Part shown: positions 26,603-37,282 of the stretch, one piece after another
Layout: each line of letters opens with the position of its first letter
Numbering within the stretch: the first letter of the stretch is position 1
NCBI RefSeq assembly: GCF_009906955.1
Contig: NZ_CP047656.1
Coordinates: forward strand, 496,001 to 560,000
Length of the DNA: 64,000 nt
Source of the DNA: Paraglaciecola mesophila
GTDB lineage: Bacteria; Pseudomonadota; Gammaproteobacteria; Enterobacterales; Alteromonadaceae
Reading direction: 5' to 3'
Position numbers and translations under genes: made by a program
Notes under the pieces: generated by a model
Seen by the model: only the letters and a program-made list of their open reading frames with translations
The model's database searches: none
What the model was told of the DNA's origin: nothing

Positions 26603-27607
26603 ATGAAAAATACACAGTTTTTATTGGCCAAGCGACCCGTGGGGACACCAACGAGAGATAACTGGGAGCAGGTAGAAAGTGATATCCCTGAGTTGGGCCC
26701 AAACCAAGTATTAGTAAAAATCGCTTATATTTCTCTCGATCCGGCAATGCGTGGCTGGATGAATGACGGTAAATCATATATTGCCCCAGTGAAAATAGGC
26801 GAAGTAATGCGTGCCAGTACCGTTGGTGAAGTGATTTCATCAACGTCCCCTGATTACCGCGAAGGGGACTATGTTTTCGGTCATGGTGGAGTACAGCAAT
26901 TTGCTGTTTCAGATGCTAAAGATTTACACAAAATTGATATTAGTATTGCGCCATTAGAGCGCTATTTAGGTGTGCTGGGCATGCCAGGCATGACCGCTTA
27001 TTTTGGTTTGCTCAATACCGGACAGCCTAAAGAAGGTGAAACGGTAGTCGTATCAGGCGCTGCTGGGGCAGTCGGCACGGTTGTTGGGCAAATTGCTAAA
27101 TTAAATGGCTGTACTGTTATTGGTATCGCAGGTGGTAAAGATAAATGCCAATATCTTGTGGACGAATTAGGCTTTGATGGCGCGATAGATTACAAAAGCG
27201 AAAACGTAAAAAAAGCGCTTAAAACTCTGTGTCCAGAAGGCGTTGACGTCTATTTTGATAATGTAGGCGGTGAGATTTTAGATGATGTACTCACACAAAT
27301 TCGTATGCATGCGCGGATCGTAATCTGTGGTGCTATTAGTCAATATAACAATACAGCATCGGTTAAAGGCCCTTCAAATTATTTGTCGCTACTGGTGAAT
27401 CGCGCACGTATGGAAGGCATTGTAGTTTTTGACAATGTTAAACACTACGGTGAAGCCGCTGAGCAAATGGCGAAGTGGATTGCTGAGGGTAAATTAAAGG
27501 CCAAAGAGCATGTGGTAAAAGGGATTGAGCATTTCCCCGAGACCTTACTCATGTTATTTAACGGTGAAAATACAGGAAAGCTTGTTCTGAAGGTGGATAA
27601 CGAATAA
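26603..27607 (+). CDS. NADP-dependent alkenal/one oxidoreductase (CurA/leukotriene B4 dehydrogenase family)
   Basis: A 334-residue MDR enzyme with the family marks LDPAMRGWMND, MPGMTAYFGLLN, VVSGAAGAVGTVVGQIAKLNG, DVYFDNVGGEILD and CGAISQYNN. Such enzymes reduce the double bond of alpha,beta-unsaturated ketones or aldehydes with NADPH. Its stop overlaps the ATG of the next gene, so they are coupled. In this operon it could act on an enoyl-type intermediate made by the dehydrogenase upstream, which is inference. Confidence 0.88.
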   Translation: MKNTQFLLAKRPVGTPTRDNWEQVESDIPELGPNQVLVKIAYISLDPAMRGWMNDGKSYIAPVKIGEVMRASTVGEVISSTSPDYREGDYVFGHGGVQQFAVSDAKDLHKIDISIAPLERYLGVLGMPGMTAYFGLLNTGQPKEGETVVVSGAAGAVGTVVGQIAKLNGCTVIGIAGGKDKCQYLVDELGFDGAIDYKSENVKKALKTLCPEGVDVYFDNVGGEILDDVLTQIRMHARIVICGAISQYNNTASVKGPSNYLSLLVNRARMEGIVVFDNVKHYGEAAEQMAKWIAEGKLKAKEHVVKGIEHFPETLLMLFNGENTGKLVLKVDNE

Positions 27608-28371
27608 TGAGTGATAACAGCGTAGCTGGAAAGCATATATTAATCACAGGCGGAGCGTCAGGTATCGGTGCTGAGTCCGCATTATTGTTAAGTAAGCGCG
27701 GTGCAAACATCACTATCGGCGACTTGAATGAGCCTGATGGCAATGCCTTAGTTCAGCGTATAAACGATGAAGGCGGTCAAGCACGTTTTTGCAAAGTGGA
27801 TGTCAGCGTAAGCGAATCGGTTGAGGTATTGTTTAGAACCGCTATCAGTGACTTAGGCAATATTGATGTAGTCATCAATAATGCCGGTATTGATCACGAT
27901 CCCAAATTCATGCTTGAAATTGATGATGCGACATTTCATAAAAATATCGCCGTGAACGTCAATGGTGTGTGGTACTGCATGAAACACGCACTGGCGCACA
28001 TGATGGGAAATGGCGGTGGTCACATCATTAATATTTCATCAGTGGCAGGCATTCGCGCTGCCCCCACTTTGTCAGCGTATAGCGCAGCAAAACATGCGGT
28101 GGTGGGGTTAACGAAAACAGCGGCAGTTGAATACGCTAGACACAACATTCGTTTTAATGCCGTTTGTCCAAGCTTTGTTCGTACCCCTATGGTGGAGAAT
28201 GTACTTTCAAAATTAGATGAACGTGGGCAAAAAGCATTGGTGAGAGCAAATCCTATGAAACGCCTAGGTGAGCCACAAGAAATTGCTGGAGCAATCGCCT
28301 GGCTATGCACTCCAGAATCAAGTTTTATGACTGGGCATACAGTGGTCTTAGACGGCGGAATGACCGCGTAA
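27607..28371 (+). CDS. Short-chain dehydrogenase/reductase 1
   Basis: A 254-residue classical SDR: TGGASGIGAE cofactor loop, NNAGIDHDP, INISSVAG, active site YSAAKHAVVG and PSFVRTPMV. The residues after beta-2 (GDLNEPDG) place an Asp where NAD-preferring enzymes have it. Third gene of the acyl-CoA dehydrogenase operon, with a one-base overlap to the gene before. A 3-hydroxyacyl-CoA dehydrogenase role would fit the operon but is not shown by the sequence. Confidence 0.85.
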   Translation: MSDNSVAGKHILITGGASGIGAESALLLSKRGANITIGDLNEPDGNALVQRINDEGGQARFCKVDVSVSESVEVLFRTAISDLGNIDVVINNAGIDHDPKFMLEIDDATFHKNIAVNVNGVWYCMKHALAHMMGNGGGHIINISSVAGIRAAPTLSAYSAAKHAVVGLTKTAAVEYARHNIRFNAVCPSFVRTPMVENVLSKLDERGQKALVRANPMKRLGEPQEIAGAIAWLCTPESSFMTGHTVVLDGGMTA

Positions 28372-28397
28372 CAAACGATTAAAATAAAGGACAAAAA

Positions 28398-29162
28398 ATG
28401 AAAACAGAATTATTTGATTTAACGGGGAAAGTTGCGTTAGTCACTGGCGCGAGTCGTGGAATTGGTGAATCAATCGCAAGATTACTTGCTACGTATGGTG
28501 CCCATGTGATCGTATCAAGCCGTAAAATTGATGGCTGCGAAGCGGTCGCACAGAGCATTCGTGATGCAGGGGGAAAAGCCACTGCATTAGCCTGTCATGT
28601 AGGTGAGATGGCACAAATTGATGCAACGTTTGAGAGTATCAAAAATGATTTTGGTAAGCTGGATATTTTAGTCAATAATGCCGCAGCTAATCCGTACTTT
28701 GGCCATATTCTAGATACGGATTTAGCAGCCTACGAAAAAACGGTTGACGTCAATATTCGTGGGTATTTCTTTATGTCAGTTGCTGCGGGTAAAATGATGA
28801 AAGAGCAGGGCGGCGGGGTAATACTCAATACAGCTTCGGTGAACGGTATTTCTCCTGGCGCTATGCAAGGTATATATTCTGTCACCAAAGCAGCCGTTAT
28901 CAGTATGACTAAAGCGTTTGCCAAGGAGTGTGGCCCGTTGAATATCCGTGTTAATGCTTTACTTCCGGGACTCACTGAGACGAAATTTGCTTCGGCGTTA
29001 ACGTCGAATGATAAAATATTAAAAACGGCATTAATGACAATTCCATTAGGACGCGTAGCACAACCTGACGAGATGGCTGGTACCGTTCTGTACTTGGTAT
29101 CCGATGCATCGACCTATACCACAGGTACGACTATTACCGTTGATGGCGGTTATTTAGCTTAG
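28398..29162 (+). CDS. Short-chain dehydrogenase/reductase 2
   Basis: A second 254-residue SDR with TGASRGIGESIARLLA, VSSRKIDGCE (basic, NADP-like), NNAAANPYFGHI, NTASVNG, active site YSVTKAAVISM and DGGYLA at the end. Same length as its neighbour but clearly different in sequence, so not a recent duplicate. It closes the operon before a long hairpin terminator. The substrate is unknown. Confidence 0.85.
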   Translation: MKTELFDLTGKVALVTGASRGIGESIARLLATYGAHVIVSSRKIDGCEAVAQSIRDAGGKATALACHVGEMAQIDATFESIKNDFGKLDILVNNAAANPYFGHILDTDLAAYEKTVDVNIRGYFFMSVAAGKMMKEQGGGVILNTASVNGISPGAMQGIYSVTKAAVISMTKAFAKECGPLNIRVNALLPGLTETKFASALTSNDKILKTALMTIPLGRVAQPDEMAGTVLYLVSDASTYTTGTTITVDGGYLA

Positions 29163-29172
29163 AAACAGCCTT

Positions 29173-29214
29173 AAAAAACCGCCAGTGTGAGCATTTTCGC
29201 ACTGGCGGTTTTTT
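29173..29214. terminator. Strong bidirectional terminator
   Basis: Fifteen-bp stem (AAAAAACCGCCAGTG with CACTGGCGGTTTTTT) around a 12-base loop, A-rich on the left and T-rich on the right, so active for both the SDR operon and convergent ydbL. Confidence 0.9.
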
Positions 29215-29225
29215 ACACCTGATAC

Positions 29226-29552
29226 CTATTTTTTCACCCAATTGCCGTTTACCAGTACATAGTGTCCTGAGGCGGTTTTCTCATAGGCTTTTTTCGCAGC
29301 GAGTTTTTCAACTTGCTCTAGTGTTAAGTTGTTCTTAGACGCTAGCTGACTGTATTTCGCTTTACGTTTGTTATTGACCTCTTTGATGAGCGCAATAACA
29401 TCGGGTTGACTGACCACAGCTCCCAGATAGCCGTCTGTTTGCTCACCAACTAAACCTTGATCTTTAGCATCGTCCAATTCAATGGCAAATGTCATGCTAG
29501 TGAACAATAAGGATGTAGCTGCAACAAATGTGGTTAATAGGCTCTTTTTCAT
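29226..29552 (-). CDS. ydbL: YdbL family (DUF1318) periplasmic protein
   Basis: A 108-residue exported protein: signal peptide ending around SMTFA, then ELDDAKDQGLVGEQTDGYLG, VNNKRKAKYSQLA and VNGNWVKK, all DUF1318 marks. In E. coli YdbL assists assembly of the YdbH-YnbE envelope bridge. TAAGGAG precedes the ATG and overlaps the ynbE stop region, so the three genes form one operon (ydbH-ynbE-ydbL), the same order as in E. coli. Confidence 0.88.
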   Translation of the reverse strand: MKKSLLTTFVAATSLLFTSMTFAIELDDAKDQGLVGEQTDGYLGAVVSQPDVIALIKEVNNKRKAKYSQLASKNNLTLEQVEKLAAKKAYEKTASGHYVLVNGNWVKK

Positions 29553-29561
29553 GGTGTCTCC

Positions 29562-29741
29562 TTAGAATAATTCACTGTCATCGCTGAAAATATCATCTAA
29601 CTCTTTATCCACTTTAACGCGGATTTCGTGGTCAATTTTTACATTGATATTGATCGTAATCGGTTCCTTCGTTTCTACTTGCACTTTATGTGTGCAAGCA
29701 CCTAACGAAATACATGCCATCATTAGCCACACTATTTTCAC
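29562..29741 (-). CDS. ynbE: YnbE family outer-membrane lipoprotein
   Basis: A 59-residue lipoprotein translated from the reverse strand, beginning VKIVWLMMACISLGAC (GTG start). The lipobox LGAC is at residues 13-16; the mature part HKVQVETKEPITININ and DHEIRVKVDKELDD matches YnbE, including the P-I-x-I-N-x-N motif. The GTG overlaps the ydbH stop (GTGA), so translation is coupled. YnbE is thought to stack at the outer membrane on the YdbH C-terminus to complete a phospholipid bridge. Too short for many gene callers. Confidence 0.88.
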   Translation of the reverse strand: MKIVWLMMACISLGACTHKVQVETKEPITININVKIDHEIRVKVDKELDDIFSDDSELF

Positions 29742-32338
29742 TGTACACCGCCTTGTTTAATTTTGTGTTCAATTTGATTCTGTACTGAATCTGTCAACCT
29801 AAGTGAGCGTAATAAGGTTAAGACATTTTCCTCATGATGGTAATTAAAATTAACCGCCTGTTGTTGATTGGGGTTTTTGCCTAAAATAGCAAAGTCTAAC
29901 AATAATAAGCCGTCAGAATGTAACGTTACGTTACTGCTTAATTGTTCAAACTGTAAATCTCTCAAGTAGTTTAACTCAGATTGTTGTTCAGCAATCGAGT
30001 CAAATGCTGGGTTACCGTCGATTTTTAAGGTTCCTGGCCCCTGACTTTTTAGTAGTCCATCGTCAATATGCACTTCATTGTTATCTATGCTCATGGGTAA
30101 GATGCCTGAAACGCTACCGGTAACCTCAATACCTGATTGCTGCTGCAACGCCACTGCCTTTGCCAAACTAATATCTTTTACCCTCACTTGAGTATCTTGG
30201 TTACGTTTATCTAACCATAATTCACCTACATTAAAGGTTCCGCCTAATACGTCACCACCTGCATGGTTGATTTTGGCCTTGCTGTTATGCAACGCATATT
30301 CAATTTCGATATTTTCAATTGGTACACCTGCATTAACGCTTTCAATATGTAATGTGCTCTTTTCTAGCTGAAGACCCGCTGAATTAAGTTGAATATGTGC
30401 CGTGGTAGCAGCCCCCTTTGCAGTGTATTCCTGATATTTTAGCGCCCCATTCGCTAGGGCAATCTTTCCGTCGAAAGTGGCGTTTTGAAGCTGAAAAAGT
30501 CCTTTAAGGTCAAGCGTACCTTCTTGCAATGTCAGTTCTGGCATAAACCGACTCATAACACTTTGAAAATTACTGATAGCTTGCTGCTCGGCACTAACAG
30601 TTAAGGTTTGTTGTTGCTGTTGTATATGCAGGTGAATAGCTTGATCAATTGTCAGTTCATGCTGGCTGACTAAAGACTTATCTTGAATAGCAGCTTCTAT
30701 CGTGTGCTCGGCAGAGAGTGTGGCAAAGGTTAAGTACCGATCTTCACTAAGGTTAACTGCAATGCCATTGATACGCGAGCTACCAGTCAAATCAATTTTA
30801 CGCAACTGATTGATTTTACCGGACATCTGATTGTTTAGCTTATTGACTAACAGGGTATCGCGCTTAACTTGCGTTAAATGGGTACTTAACGACGTGGTCA
30901 GACCTTGTTCATGGTGCCCCAGCAATGTGATGTCGGCCTCCACTGTCTTTATCGTAATCGGTACCGGCTCAACGTCAGATGAGGTTGGAGCGGGATAATA
31001 CGCGGCATTTTTTGCCTGCACATCAAGTGTTAGTTCAACGCCATCGGATTCGGATATTGCCCCTTGGATATTCGCTGAAAGCGCTTTAGCTGACAGGTTA
31101 TATTGTGAAATACCCTCAGCTTTTAGCGCAATATCTATATTTTCGAGTGACCACTTTTGACCTACAAGACTTAGCTCTGAACGTGAGGTAAGTGCTAGGG
31201 TATTAGCGGCAGATTCCTTTACTTTACCGTATTTTTCGTTGGACTTAAGCTGTAAAAGACCTTCAAGGCTAACGTGAGTCGAAATCTGAATGGGCTGCTG
31301 TGCGTTTGCTAACACAATGCGTGACTCAGCCAACATAAGCCTGTTGTCGTCGTGGTTGATTAAAAAAGAGGGGATGATCACAGTTTGCAGGTTCACCCTA
31401 ATTGGCTCGGGGATCTCTAGCGAAAACTCATTAGGAAGCTCAAAAGGCAATTGTGGGTATAGGGTAGTACACTCCTTGTTTAGCTCTGCTTGTGTGTGTA
31501 ATTTCGTCAGATCTAAGTCAATCGATTGGCTTATCAAAGATACATCGATTCCTATCTGGCCGTTAACACGAGAGCGTATTGAACACGGCTCAAAAGCATA
31601 AACAAAATGACTGGAGAGTTGATGATTAGACGTAATAACAGCACCATCAAATAAAATATGGCTGTGAATAGGAGCATTCATTAATACGTGCTGATTCAAC
31701 ACGGGCTCCAGAGACGCTAGCTTTTTCGTATCTAGTGGAATCAAGTCAACAACGTCAGATAACGTCCAACTAATATCACCTTCTATGACAGTTTTGCTTT
31801 TGTCGGCTTTTGCGTCATTTTTTTTGTTCAGCGCAAGTGTCGCCTGTAAATCGCCAGTTAATGTCACTGAATGAGGTGTGGGTTGCTGCAGGCTTACATG
31901 TATAGGGTGGTTAATCTGATCGCTATTAAAGCTCGCCTTATCAATTCGTATGCGTGGCAAATTAGCTGGTAAGTGCCATTGGTGTAAATCCACGGGCGAT
32001 ATTAATGAAGGACTTTCATCTGTGCTTTTTTGCGTGGTGTGTGCAACTTTCAGTAAGGCGATGGATACACTATTCTTCTTATGTGAAAAGTGCGCATTGT
32101 GAATATCGACCTTTAAGCCTGGCAGGTGAATACATGCTTTTTCTATATGCACGTTAAGACCTCTACTTATGTCGAATGAGAGGCAGTTGACCCGGATTGA
32201 CTGCTCACTGACATAACGCTCAATAAAAAAGATGGCTAGGGCGTTTCTGAAAAGATAGGCGGTGATGAGCGAGAAAAGTAGAAAGGTTAGGCAAACTATT
32301 GGTAAAAGGTAGCGCTTTTTTGAAAACAATTTACCCAC
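29738..32338 (-). CDS. ydbH: YdbH family AsmA-like intermembrane lipid transport protein
   Basis: An 866-residue protein with one N-terminal membrane anchor (about residues 12-34, YLLPIVCLTFLLFSLITAYLF) followed by a long periplasmic beta-rich region typical of AsmA-like bridges. DGKIALANGALKYQEY and the end LLDFAILGKNPNQQ match YdbH. In E. coli YdbH acts redundantly with TamB and YhdP in moving phospholipid to the outer membrane. GTG start at 32338. First gene of the operon with ynbE and ydbL; the operon structure alone makes the assignment firm. Confidence 0.88.
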   Translation of the reverse strand: MGKLFSKKRYLLPIVCLTFLLFSLITAYLFRNALAIFFIERYVSEQSIRVNCLSFDISRGLNVHIEKACIHLPGLKVDIHNAHFSHKKNSVSIALLKVAHTTQKSTDESPSLISPVDLHQWHLPANLPRIRIDKASFNSDQINHPIHVSLQQPTPHSVTLTGDLQATLALNKKNDAKADKSKTVIEGDISWTLSDVVDLIPLDTKKLASLEPVLNQHVLMNAPIHSHILFDGAVITSNHQLSSHFVYAFEPCSIRSRVNGQIGIDVSLISQSIDLDLTKLHTQAELNKECTTLYPQLPFELPNEFSLEIPEPIRVNLQTVIIPSFLINHDDNRLMLAESRIVLANAQQPIQISTHVSLEGLLQLKSNEKYGKVKESAANTLALTSRSELSLVGQKWSLENIDIALKAEGISQYNLSAKALSANIQGAISESDGVELTLDVQAKNAAYYPAPTSSDVEPVPITIKTVEADITLLGHHEQGLTTSLSTHLTQVKRDTLLVNKLNNQMSGKINQLRKIDLTGSSRINGIAVNLSEDRYLTFATLSAEHTIEAAIQDKSLVSQHELTIDQAIHLHIQQQQQTLTVSAEQQAISNFQSVMSRFMPELTLQEGTLDLKGLFQLQNATFDGKIALANGALKYQEYTAKGAATTAHIQLNSAGLQLEKSTLHIESVNAGVPIENIEIEYALHNSKAKINHAGGDVLGGTFNVGELWLDKRNQDTQVRVKDISLAKAVALQQQSGIEVTGSVSGILPMSIDNNEVHIDDGLLKSQGPGTLKIDGNPAFDSIAEQQSELNYLRDLQFEQLSSNVTLHSDGLLLLDFAILGKNPNQQQAVNFNYHHEENVLTLLRSLRLTDSVQNQIEHKIKQGGVQ

Positions 32339-32469
32339 AGAAGACAGCCTATATTAAACAAAATGAATGGCTGTACATTAACAAATAAAATGGGAATTAA
32401 TCTAAGAAAATATATGACGTTCTTTGTGCTCACCTAAAGTAAACACAAAGAATGAGATTGTATTTTACT

Positions 32470-33780
32470 CTATTGAGACGCTGAGCGACGAGGGCTGGCG
32501 TTTTTTGGGCCGTTTCCTCTGCGTTTACCTGAGTAATGACCGCGAGCATTATCACCGGAGCGCTGCCCGTCCTTGTGTTGAACACGAGGCTTTTTGGGCT
32601 TTTTAGGTTTGATTGGTCTGGTATCTAAGCGCGACTCAGGTAGGGCATGAACGGGTTCAAAGCCTTCCATTCCTTTACGTGGAATAATTTGTTTGGTAAA
32701 ACGCTCGATGTCGGCCAGCAATGAAAATTCATCTGCGGTGACTAATGATATTGCTTGGCCACTTGCCCCAGCACGACCTGTGCGACCGATGCGGTGAACA
32801 TAATCCTCTGCTACATTCGGTAAGTCATAGTTTACGACTTGAGGTAACTGACTAATGTCTAATCCGCGCGCAGCGATATCTGTGGCGACTAAAGCACGCA
32901 CTTTACCACTTTTAAATTCTGCCAACGCCTTGGTACGTGCCCCTTGGCTCTTGTTACCATGAATCGCCGCTGAAGTGATGCCACGTGCTTCAAGTTGTTT
33001 GGCGATTCGATTGGCGCCGTGTTTAGTGCGGCTGAAAACTAACACTTGCTGCCAGTCATTGTCTTTTATCATGCGAATCAAGGCGGGCGTTTTTTGGTTC
33101 TTATCTACCGGACAAATAGATTGATCAACGGCTTCTACTGTCGTATTCGCAGGAGAAACAGACACTTCAACCGGGTTATTCACCAAGCCTTTGGCTAAAG
33201 CGCGAATATCGTCCGAGAAGGTCGCTGAGAATAAAAGGTTTTGACGTTTCGCTGGAAGCAGCTTTAACACTTTTTTGATGTCATGAATAAAACCCATATC
33301 TAACATACGGTCCGCTTCATCAAGTACAAGCACTTCAAGGTCGTCGAATCGAACAGCGTTTTGATTATATAGATCCAGCAAGCGGCCCGGCGTGGCGACT
33401 AAAATATCAACACCTTTACGGAGCTTAATCATTTGAGGATTGATACCGACTCCACCAAATACTACCGCTGAACGTAGGGGTAAATCCTTACCATAATCGA
33501 CGACGCTTGCACCGACTTGGGCCGCTAGTTCACGAGTAGGTGTCAATACAAGAGCACGGGCTTGATTGCCACGCGCATGCTTGCCACGATTGAGCAATTC
33601 GAGCAAAGGGAGAGTAAATCCGGCAGTTTTACCTGTGCCAGTCTGTGCGGCTGCCATAATATCTTTACCTTCTAGTATGGCGGGAATTGCTTGTGCTTGG
33701 ATGGGCGACGGGTCGGTGTAGCCTTTGGCTGTAACGGCAGACAAAATGGCGGGGGATAAGCCTAAATCGGCAAAACTCAT
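32470..33780 (-). CDS. rhlE: DEAD-box RNA helicase RhlE
   Basis: A 436-residue helicase with Q motif [14 protein letters not shown], motif [21 protein letters not shown], motif [20 protein letters not shown], and motif [17 protein letters not shown]. The last 60 residues are basic and disordered ([21 protein letters not shown]), as in RhlE. It remodels structured RNA in ribosome assembly or with the RNA degradosome. It lies next to rne on the same strand, but a terminator between them suggests separate transcription. Confidence 0.9.
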   Translation of the reverse strand: MSFADLGLSPAILSAVTAKGYTDPSPIQAQAIPAILEGKDIMAAAQTGTGKTAGFTLPLLELLNRGKHARGNQARALVLTPTRELAAQVGASVVDYGKDLPLRSAVVFGGVGINPQMIKLRKGVDILVATPGRLLDLYNQNAVRFDDLEVLVLDEADRMLDMGFIHDIKKVLKLLPAKRQNLLFSATFSDDIRALAKGLVNNPVEVSVSPANTTVEAVDQSICPVDKNQKTPALIRMIKDNDWQQVLVFSRTKHGANRIAKQLEARGITSAAIHGNKSQGARTKALAEFKSGKVRALVATDIAARGLDISQLPQVVNYDLPNVAEDYVHRIGRTGRAGASGQAISLVTADEFSLLADIERFTKQIIPRKGMEGFEPVHALPESRLDTRPIKPKKPKKPRVQHKDGQRSGDNARGHYSGKRRGNGPKNASPRRSASQ

Positions 33781-33893
33781 ATTTTACTCGCTGGTCGTGA
33801 ATTAATAATCAAAGTCTATGCTGCTTTTTCAAGCGTTATAGAGAGGGCGCGAGGATACAGTATATCCCGTGATTAGCAATCTAGAATACAAAA

Positions 33894-33924
33894 AAACCGC
33901 TGTTAGTCTCACTAACAGCGGTTT
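33894..33924 (-). terminator. Terminator after rne
   Basis: Fourteen-bp stem AAACCGCTGTTAGT/ACTAACAGCGGTTT with CTC loop, followed on the reverse strand by seven T. Confidence 0.88.
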
Positions 33925-33958
33925 ACATCATTTCAAATAACGCCTAGGCGTATCGAAT

Positions 33959-36900
33959 TTAGTCTTGTGCGACAGGACGCGTAGCAGGTGCTGTTGCACG
34001 AGTTGACGCAGCAACCATCGCCGCTGAGCGACCCGATGCATTCACTGAAGGTCTCGCCTCATCGCCTAACGAACCGATATTTACTGAGGTAAATACATGT
34101 TCAACGGGAGCTGGCGTTGCCATTGGGTGAGAAGCTCGAGCTTTGGCAACCGATGCACTGACCTTTTCTGCTTTAGGTGCGCTTTTCTTCGCTTTAGCTT
34201 GGGCCGGCTTGTTGTCTTCCTGCTCTTTATCAGCAGCAGGCGCTTTACCAGCAGCAGGCGCTTTATCAGCAGCAGGCGCTTTACCAGCAGCAGGCGCTTT
34301 ATCAGCAGCAGGCGCTTTATCAGCTGCAGGTGCTTTATCAGCTGCAGGTGCTTTATCAGCTGCAGCGGCTTCATCGGTAGATGTTTCTGAAGCAGTCGCG
34401 TCAGATTCTACTGGTTGTTCAGCCTCAACAGGCGTTTCTTGAACTGTGGGCGTTTCACCTTCCGTTGAAGCCTTAGACACGTCAGATTGTGCAACATTTG
34501 ATTCGGCTTGCTCTGTTGATTCAGGCTTTATCATTGGCTGTGTATCTTCAGATTGAAGCGCAGTTACTTCGGGTGCTTTAGGTTTGTCTTGTCCTTTCGA
34601 GATTGTATCCTCAGGTTGAGAAAGTAAATCACCTTGGGCAGGCGCAGGAGTTGCAACATCAGCACTTACTTCTGTAACAGGGGCGTGCTGTGGAGCTTGA
34701 GCTACAGACTCTGCAATAGCTTGTTCAGTTTGCACTGGAGCAGCTTGTGCTTGTGGGTCGTCAAACTGCAATTCATCTTGCTTCGCTGATTGCTCTTCAT
34801 TGCCACTGTGAGACGCTTGTGCATCTTCATCTTTACGTCGTTTTTGACCTGCTGCACGAATATGGCGAGGTGAACGGCGACTACGAGTACGCTGGGTTGT
34901 ACTGTCGTTTCTTTCGCTGTCTTGACTTTCGCTAGACTCAGGTTTAGCTGGGTCCTCATGGGTTTCATGGGTGGCTTCTTGAGCACGCTTTTCTTTGACC
35001 TTTGCTTTAGGCTTTTTCGCTGGCTCATCACTGTGAGCAGGAGCCGATACAGGTATTTGTGTATCAACTATTGCTGTTTCTTTGGCCGTAGTCGTTTGTT
35101 CAATGTTTTGTGCTACATTGGTTTCAGCAGGTGCTGACGATTGATTACCCGCAGATGCTTTCGCATCAGAGCCGTTTGTTTGAGTGCTATTGCTCGTTAC
35201 CTGCTCTTTATTGTCATCGACACGCACGCTACGTCTATTATCACGACGTTTACGACGCTCAGCGACCTTATGCTCTTTTATTTCTTTACGCGGCGCTGCT
35301 GGTTTCTGCTCTTTCTTTTGATCCGGCGTGTTATTTGTCGAATCTTTTGCCGTTTTATTGTCGTTACGAGGTTTACGATTATCGTTGCGACGAGGCTTGC
35401 GATTATTTGGCTTCTCATTGCCGTCACGACTGTCCGCTTTTTCACCACGACTTTCACTACGATTGTCATTACGACCTTCTGAGCGATTATCACCTTGCTT
35501 ACCACGACGTGGGTTGTTGCGGTTACGACGTTGCTGCGGTTTACGTTGTGGTTTAACTTCTGGCTCTGGCTCAGGTTGTGGCGCAGGCGCGAACAAGGAT
35601 TTTAGCCAACTTGCGATTTTAGTTAGCAGGGAAACACCTTCAACCTCGGTTGTTTTCGGTCCTTGAGTTTGTGCCGGTGCTGCTTTTGCGGGTGAGACAA
35701 AACTTTGCAATACAGGCTGTTCCTTAACCGGAGTGGCAGTGACTGCCTTATCGGCTTCAGTGTCCTCGTTTTTCATCAATTCGACGTTATAACTCATGTC
35801 GTGTATCGCATCATCAGGGCGGCGACGCGCAACGTGATAATGCGGCGTTTCCATATTCGGATTAGGAATAATGACTAACTGCACTTTATGACGTTTTTCA
35901 ACGCTGGCAACAGCGCCACGCTTTTCATTCAGCAGGTAAGTAGCAACATTGACAGGTAGCTGAGCTTCAATCTGACCTGTATTATCTTTGATGCTTTCCT
36001 CTTCCATGATGCGTAGTACAGATAACGCTAATGATTCGGTCCCGCGAACAGTACCGTGGCCGCTACAACGCGGACATACATTGTGGGCAGAATCACCCAA
36101 TGACGGACGTAAACGTTGACGAGACATTTCAAGTAAACCAAAGCGAGAAATGCGGCCGAGTTGAACGCGAGCGCGATCGTGTCGTACGGCATCTTTCATT
36201 CGATTTTCAACTTCACGTTGATGGCGAACAGGTGTCATGTCGATGAAGTCGATCACAACCAAACCGCCTAAATCGCGAAGACGCAATTGACGGGCGATTT
36301 CATCGGCAGCTTCAAGATTGGTATTAAATGCGGTTTCCTCAATATCGCTGCCTTTGGTGGCACGAGCTGAGTTGATATCAATTGATGTAAGCGCTTCGGT
36401 AGGGTCAATAACAATAGAACCACCTGAGGGTAAGCGTACTTCACGTTGGAACGCTGACTCAATTTGGCTTTCGATTTGGTAGTGGCTGAATAAAGGCACA
36501 TCCCCACGATACAGTTTTACACGATTAGCAAAGTCAGGGCGAACCAACTCAATGTGCTTCATCGCTTGTTCGTATATGCTGGTTTTATCAATCAGAATTT
36601 CACCAATATCGCGACGTAAATAGTCACGTATAGCACGCACGATTACATTGCTTTCTTGGTGGATTAAAAACGGAGCAGGGCGCGAATCAGCGGCCTCTGA
36701 AATGGCTGTCCAATGGGTTAACAAAACGCTTAAATCCCATTGTAACTCTTCGGCCGATTTACCCACACCAGCAGTACGCACAATTAAACCCATGCCATCA
36801 GGTAAGGTTAAATTGCTTAACGCTTGTTTAAGATCAGTACGTTCATCACCTTCGATACGGCGAGAAATACCACCTGCTCTTGGGTTATTTGGCATCAATA

Positions 36901-37282
36901 CCAAGTAGCTACCGGCTAAACTGATAAAAGTTGTTAGTGCTGCACCTTTTTGGCCGCGCTCTTCTTTATCAATTTGAATAATGACTTCTTGACCTTCTTT
37001 GATGACATCCTTGATGTTTGGACGGCCTTCAAATTTGTAACCTTGGGGGAAGTAAGTGCGTGCGATTTCTTTCAAAGGCAGGAAACCGTGACGCTCTGCG
37101 CCATAGTCGACAAAAGCTGCTTCTAAACTGGGTTCGACGCGGGTAATAGTGCCTTTATATATATTGGCTTTTTTCTGTTCATGGCCTGGGCTTTCAATGT
37201 CTAAATCGTAAAGCTTCTGACCATCAACGAGGGCAACACGCAACTCTTCTTGCTGTGTTGCATTGATTAACATTCTTTTCAT
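33959..37282 (-). CDS. rne: Ribonuclease E
   Basis: A 1107-residue endoribonuclease. The N-terminal catalytic half is very close to E. coli: [22 protein letters not shown]1 domain [18 protein letters not shown], catalytic Asp residues in [13 protein letters not shown] and VVIDFIDM, and the zinc link [12 protein letters not shown]. The C-terminal half is disordered and basic then acidic, with arginine-rich RNA-binding blocks ([32 protein letters not shown]) and a 6-residue repeat near the end. It serves as degradosome scaffold and mRNA/rRNA processing enzyme. A frame opens at 37327, but the family start is the ATG at 37282. A long leader of over 500 bp fits autoregulation. Confidence 0.96.
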   Translation of the reverse strand: MKRMLINATQQEELRVALVDGQKLYDLDIESPGHEQKKANIYKGTITRVEPSLEAAFVDYGAERHGFLPLKEIARTYFPQGYKFEGRPNIKDVIKEGQEVIIQIDKEERGQKGAALTTFISLAGSYLVLMPNNPRAGGISRRIEGDERTDLKQALSNLTLPDGMGLIVRTAGVGKSAEELQWDLSVLLTHWTAISEAADSRPAPFLIHQESNVIVRAIRDYLRRDIGEILIDKTSIYEQAMKHIELVRPDFANRVKLYRGDVPLFSHYQIESQIESAFQREVRLPSGGSIVIDPTEALTSIDINSARATKGSDIEETAFNTNLEAADEIARQLRLRDLGGLVVIDFIDMTPVRHQREVENRMKDAVRHDRARVQLGRISRFGLLEMSRQRLRPSLGDSAHNVCPRCSGHGTVRGTESLALSVLRIMEEESIKDNTGQIEAQLPVNVATYLLNEKRGAVASVEKRHKVQLVIIPNPNMETPHYHVARRRPDDAIHDMSYNVELMKNEDTEADKAVTATPVKEQPVLQSFVSPAKAAPAQTQGPKTTEVEGVSLLTKIASWLKSLFAPAPQPEPEPEVKPQRKPQQRRNRNNPRRGKQGDNRSEGRNDNRSESRGEKADSRDGNEKPNNRKPRRNDNRKPRNDNKTAKDSTNNTPDQKKEQKPAAPRKEIKEHKVAERRKRRDNRRSVRVDDNKEQVTSNSTQTNGSDAKASAGNQSSAPAETNVAQNIEQTTTAKETAIVDTQIPVSAPAHSDEPAKKPKAKVKEKRAQEATHETHEDPAKPESSESQDSERNDSTTQRTRSRRSPRHIRAAGQKRRKDEDAQASHSGNEEQSAKQDELQFDDPQAQAAPVQTEQAIAESVAQAPQHAPVTEVSADVATPAPAQGDLLSQPEDTISKGQDKPKAPEVTALQSEDTQPMIKPESTEQAESNVAQSDVSKASTEGETPTVQETPVEAEQPVESDATASETSTDEAAAADKAPAADKAPAADKAPAADKAPAAGKAPAADKAPAAGKAPAADKEQEDNKPAQAKAKKSAPKAEKVSASVAKARASHPMATPAPVEHVFTSVNIGSLGDEARPSVNASGRSAAMVAASTRATAPATRPVAQD
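34225..34368 (-). repeat. Eight tandem 18-bp repeats in the rne tail
   Basis: Eight head-to-tail copies of CTTTATCAGCAGCAGGCG on the forward strand, with point variants (ACC for ATC, CTGCAGGTG at one end). In the protein they give [12 protein letters not shown] repeats about 48 residues long. Length changes here keep the frame. Confidence 0.92.

Noticed and set aside
32420..32452. Inverted repeat TTCTTTGTG/CACAAAGAA after rhlE
   Set aside because: Weak A/T-rich stem, 15-base loop and no T run on the reverse strand; not called a terminator.
34225..34368. Possible CRISPR-like array
   Set aside because: Copies are directly head to tail with no spacers and encode a protein repeat.
34097..35666. 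Several overlapping long frames on both strands within rne
   Set aside because: They arise from repeats and low-complexity codons of the RNase E tail; none has family resemblance.
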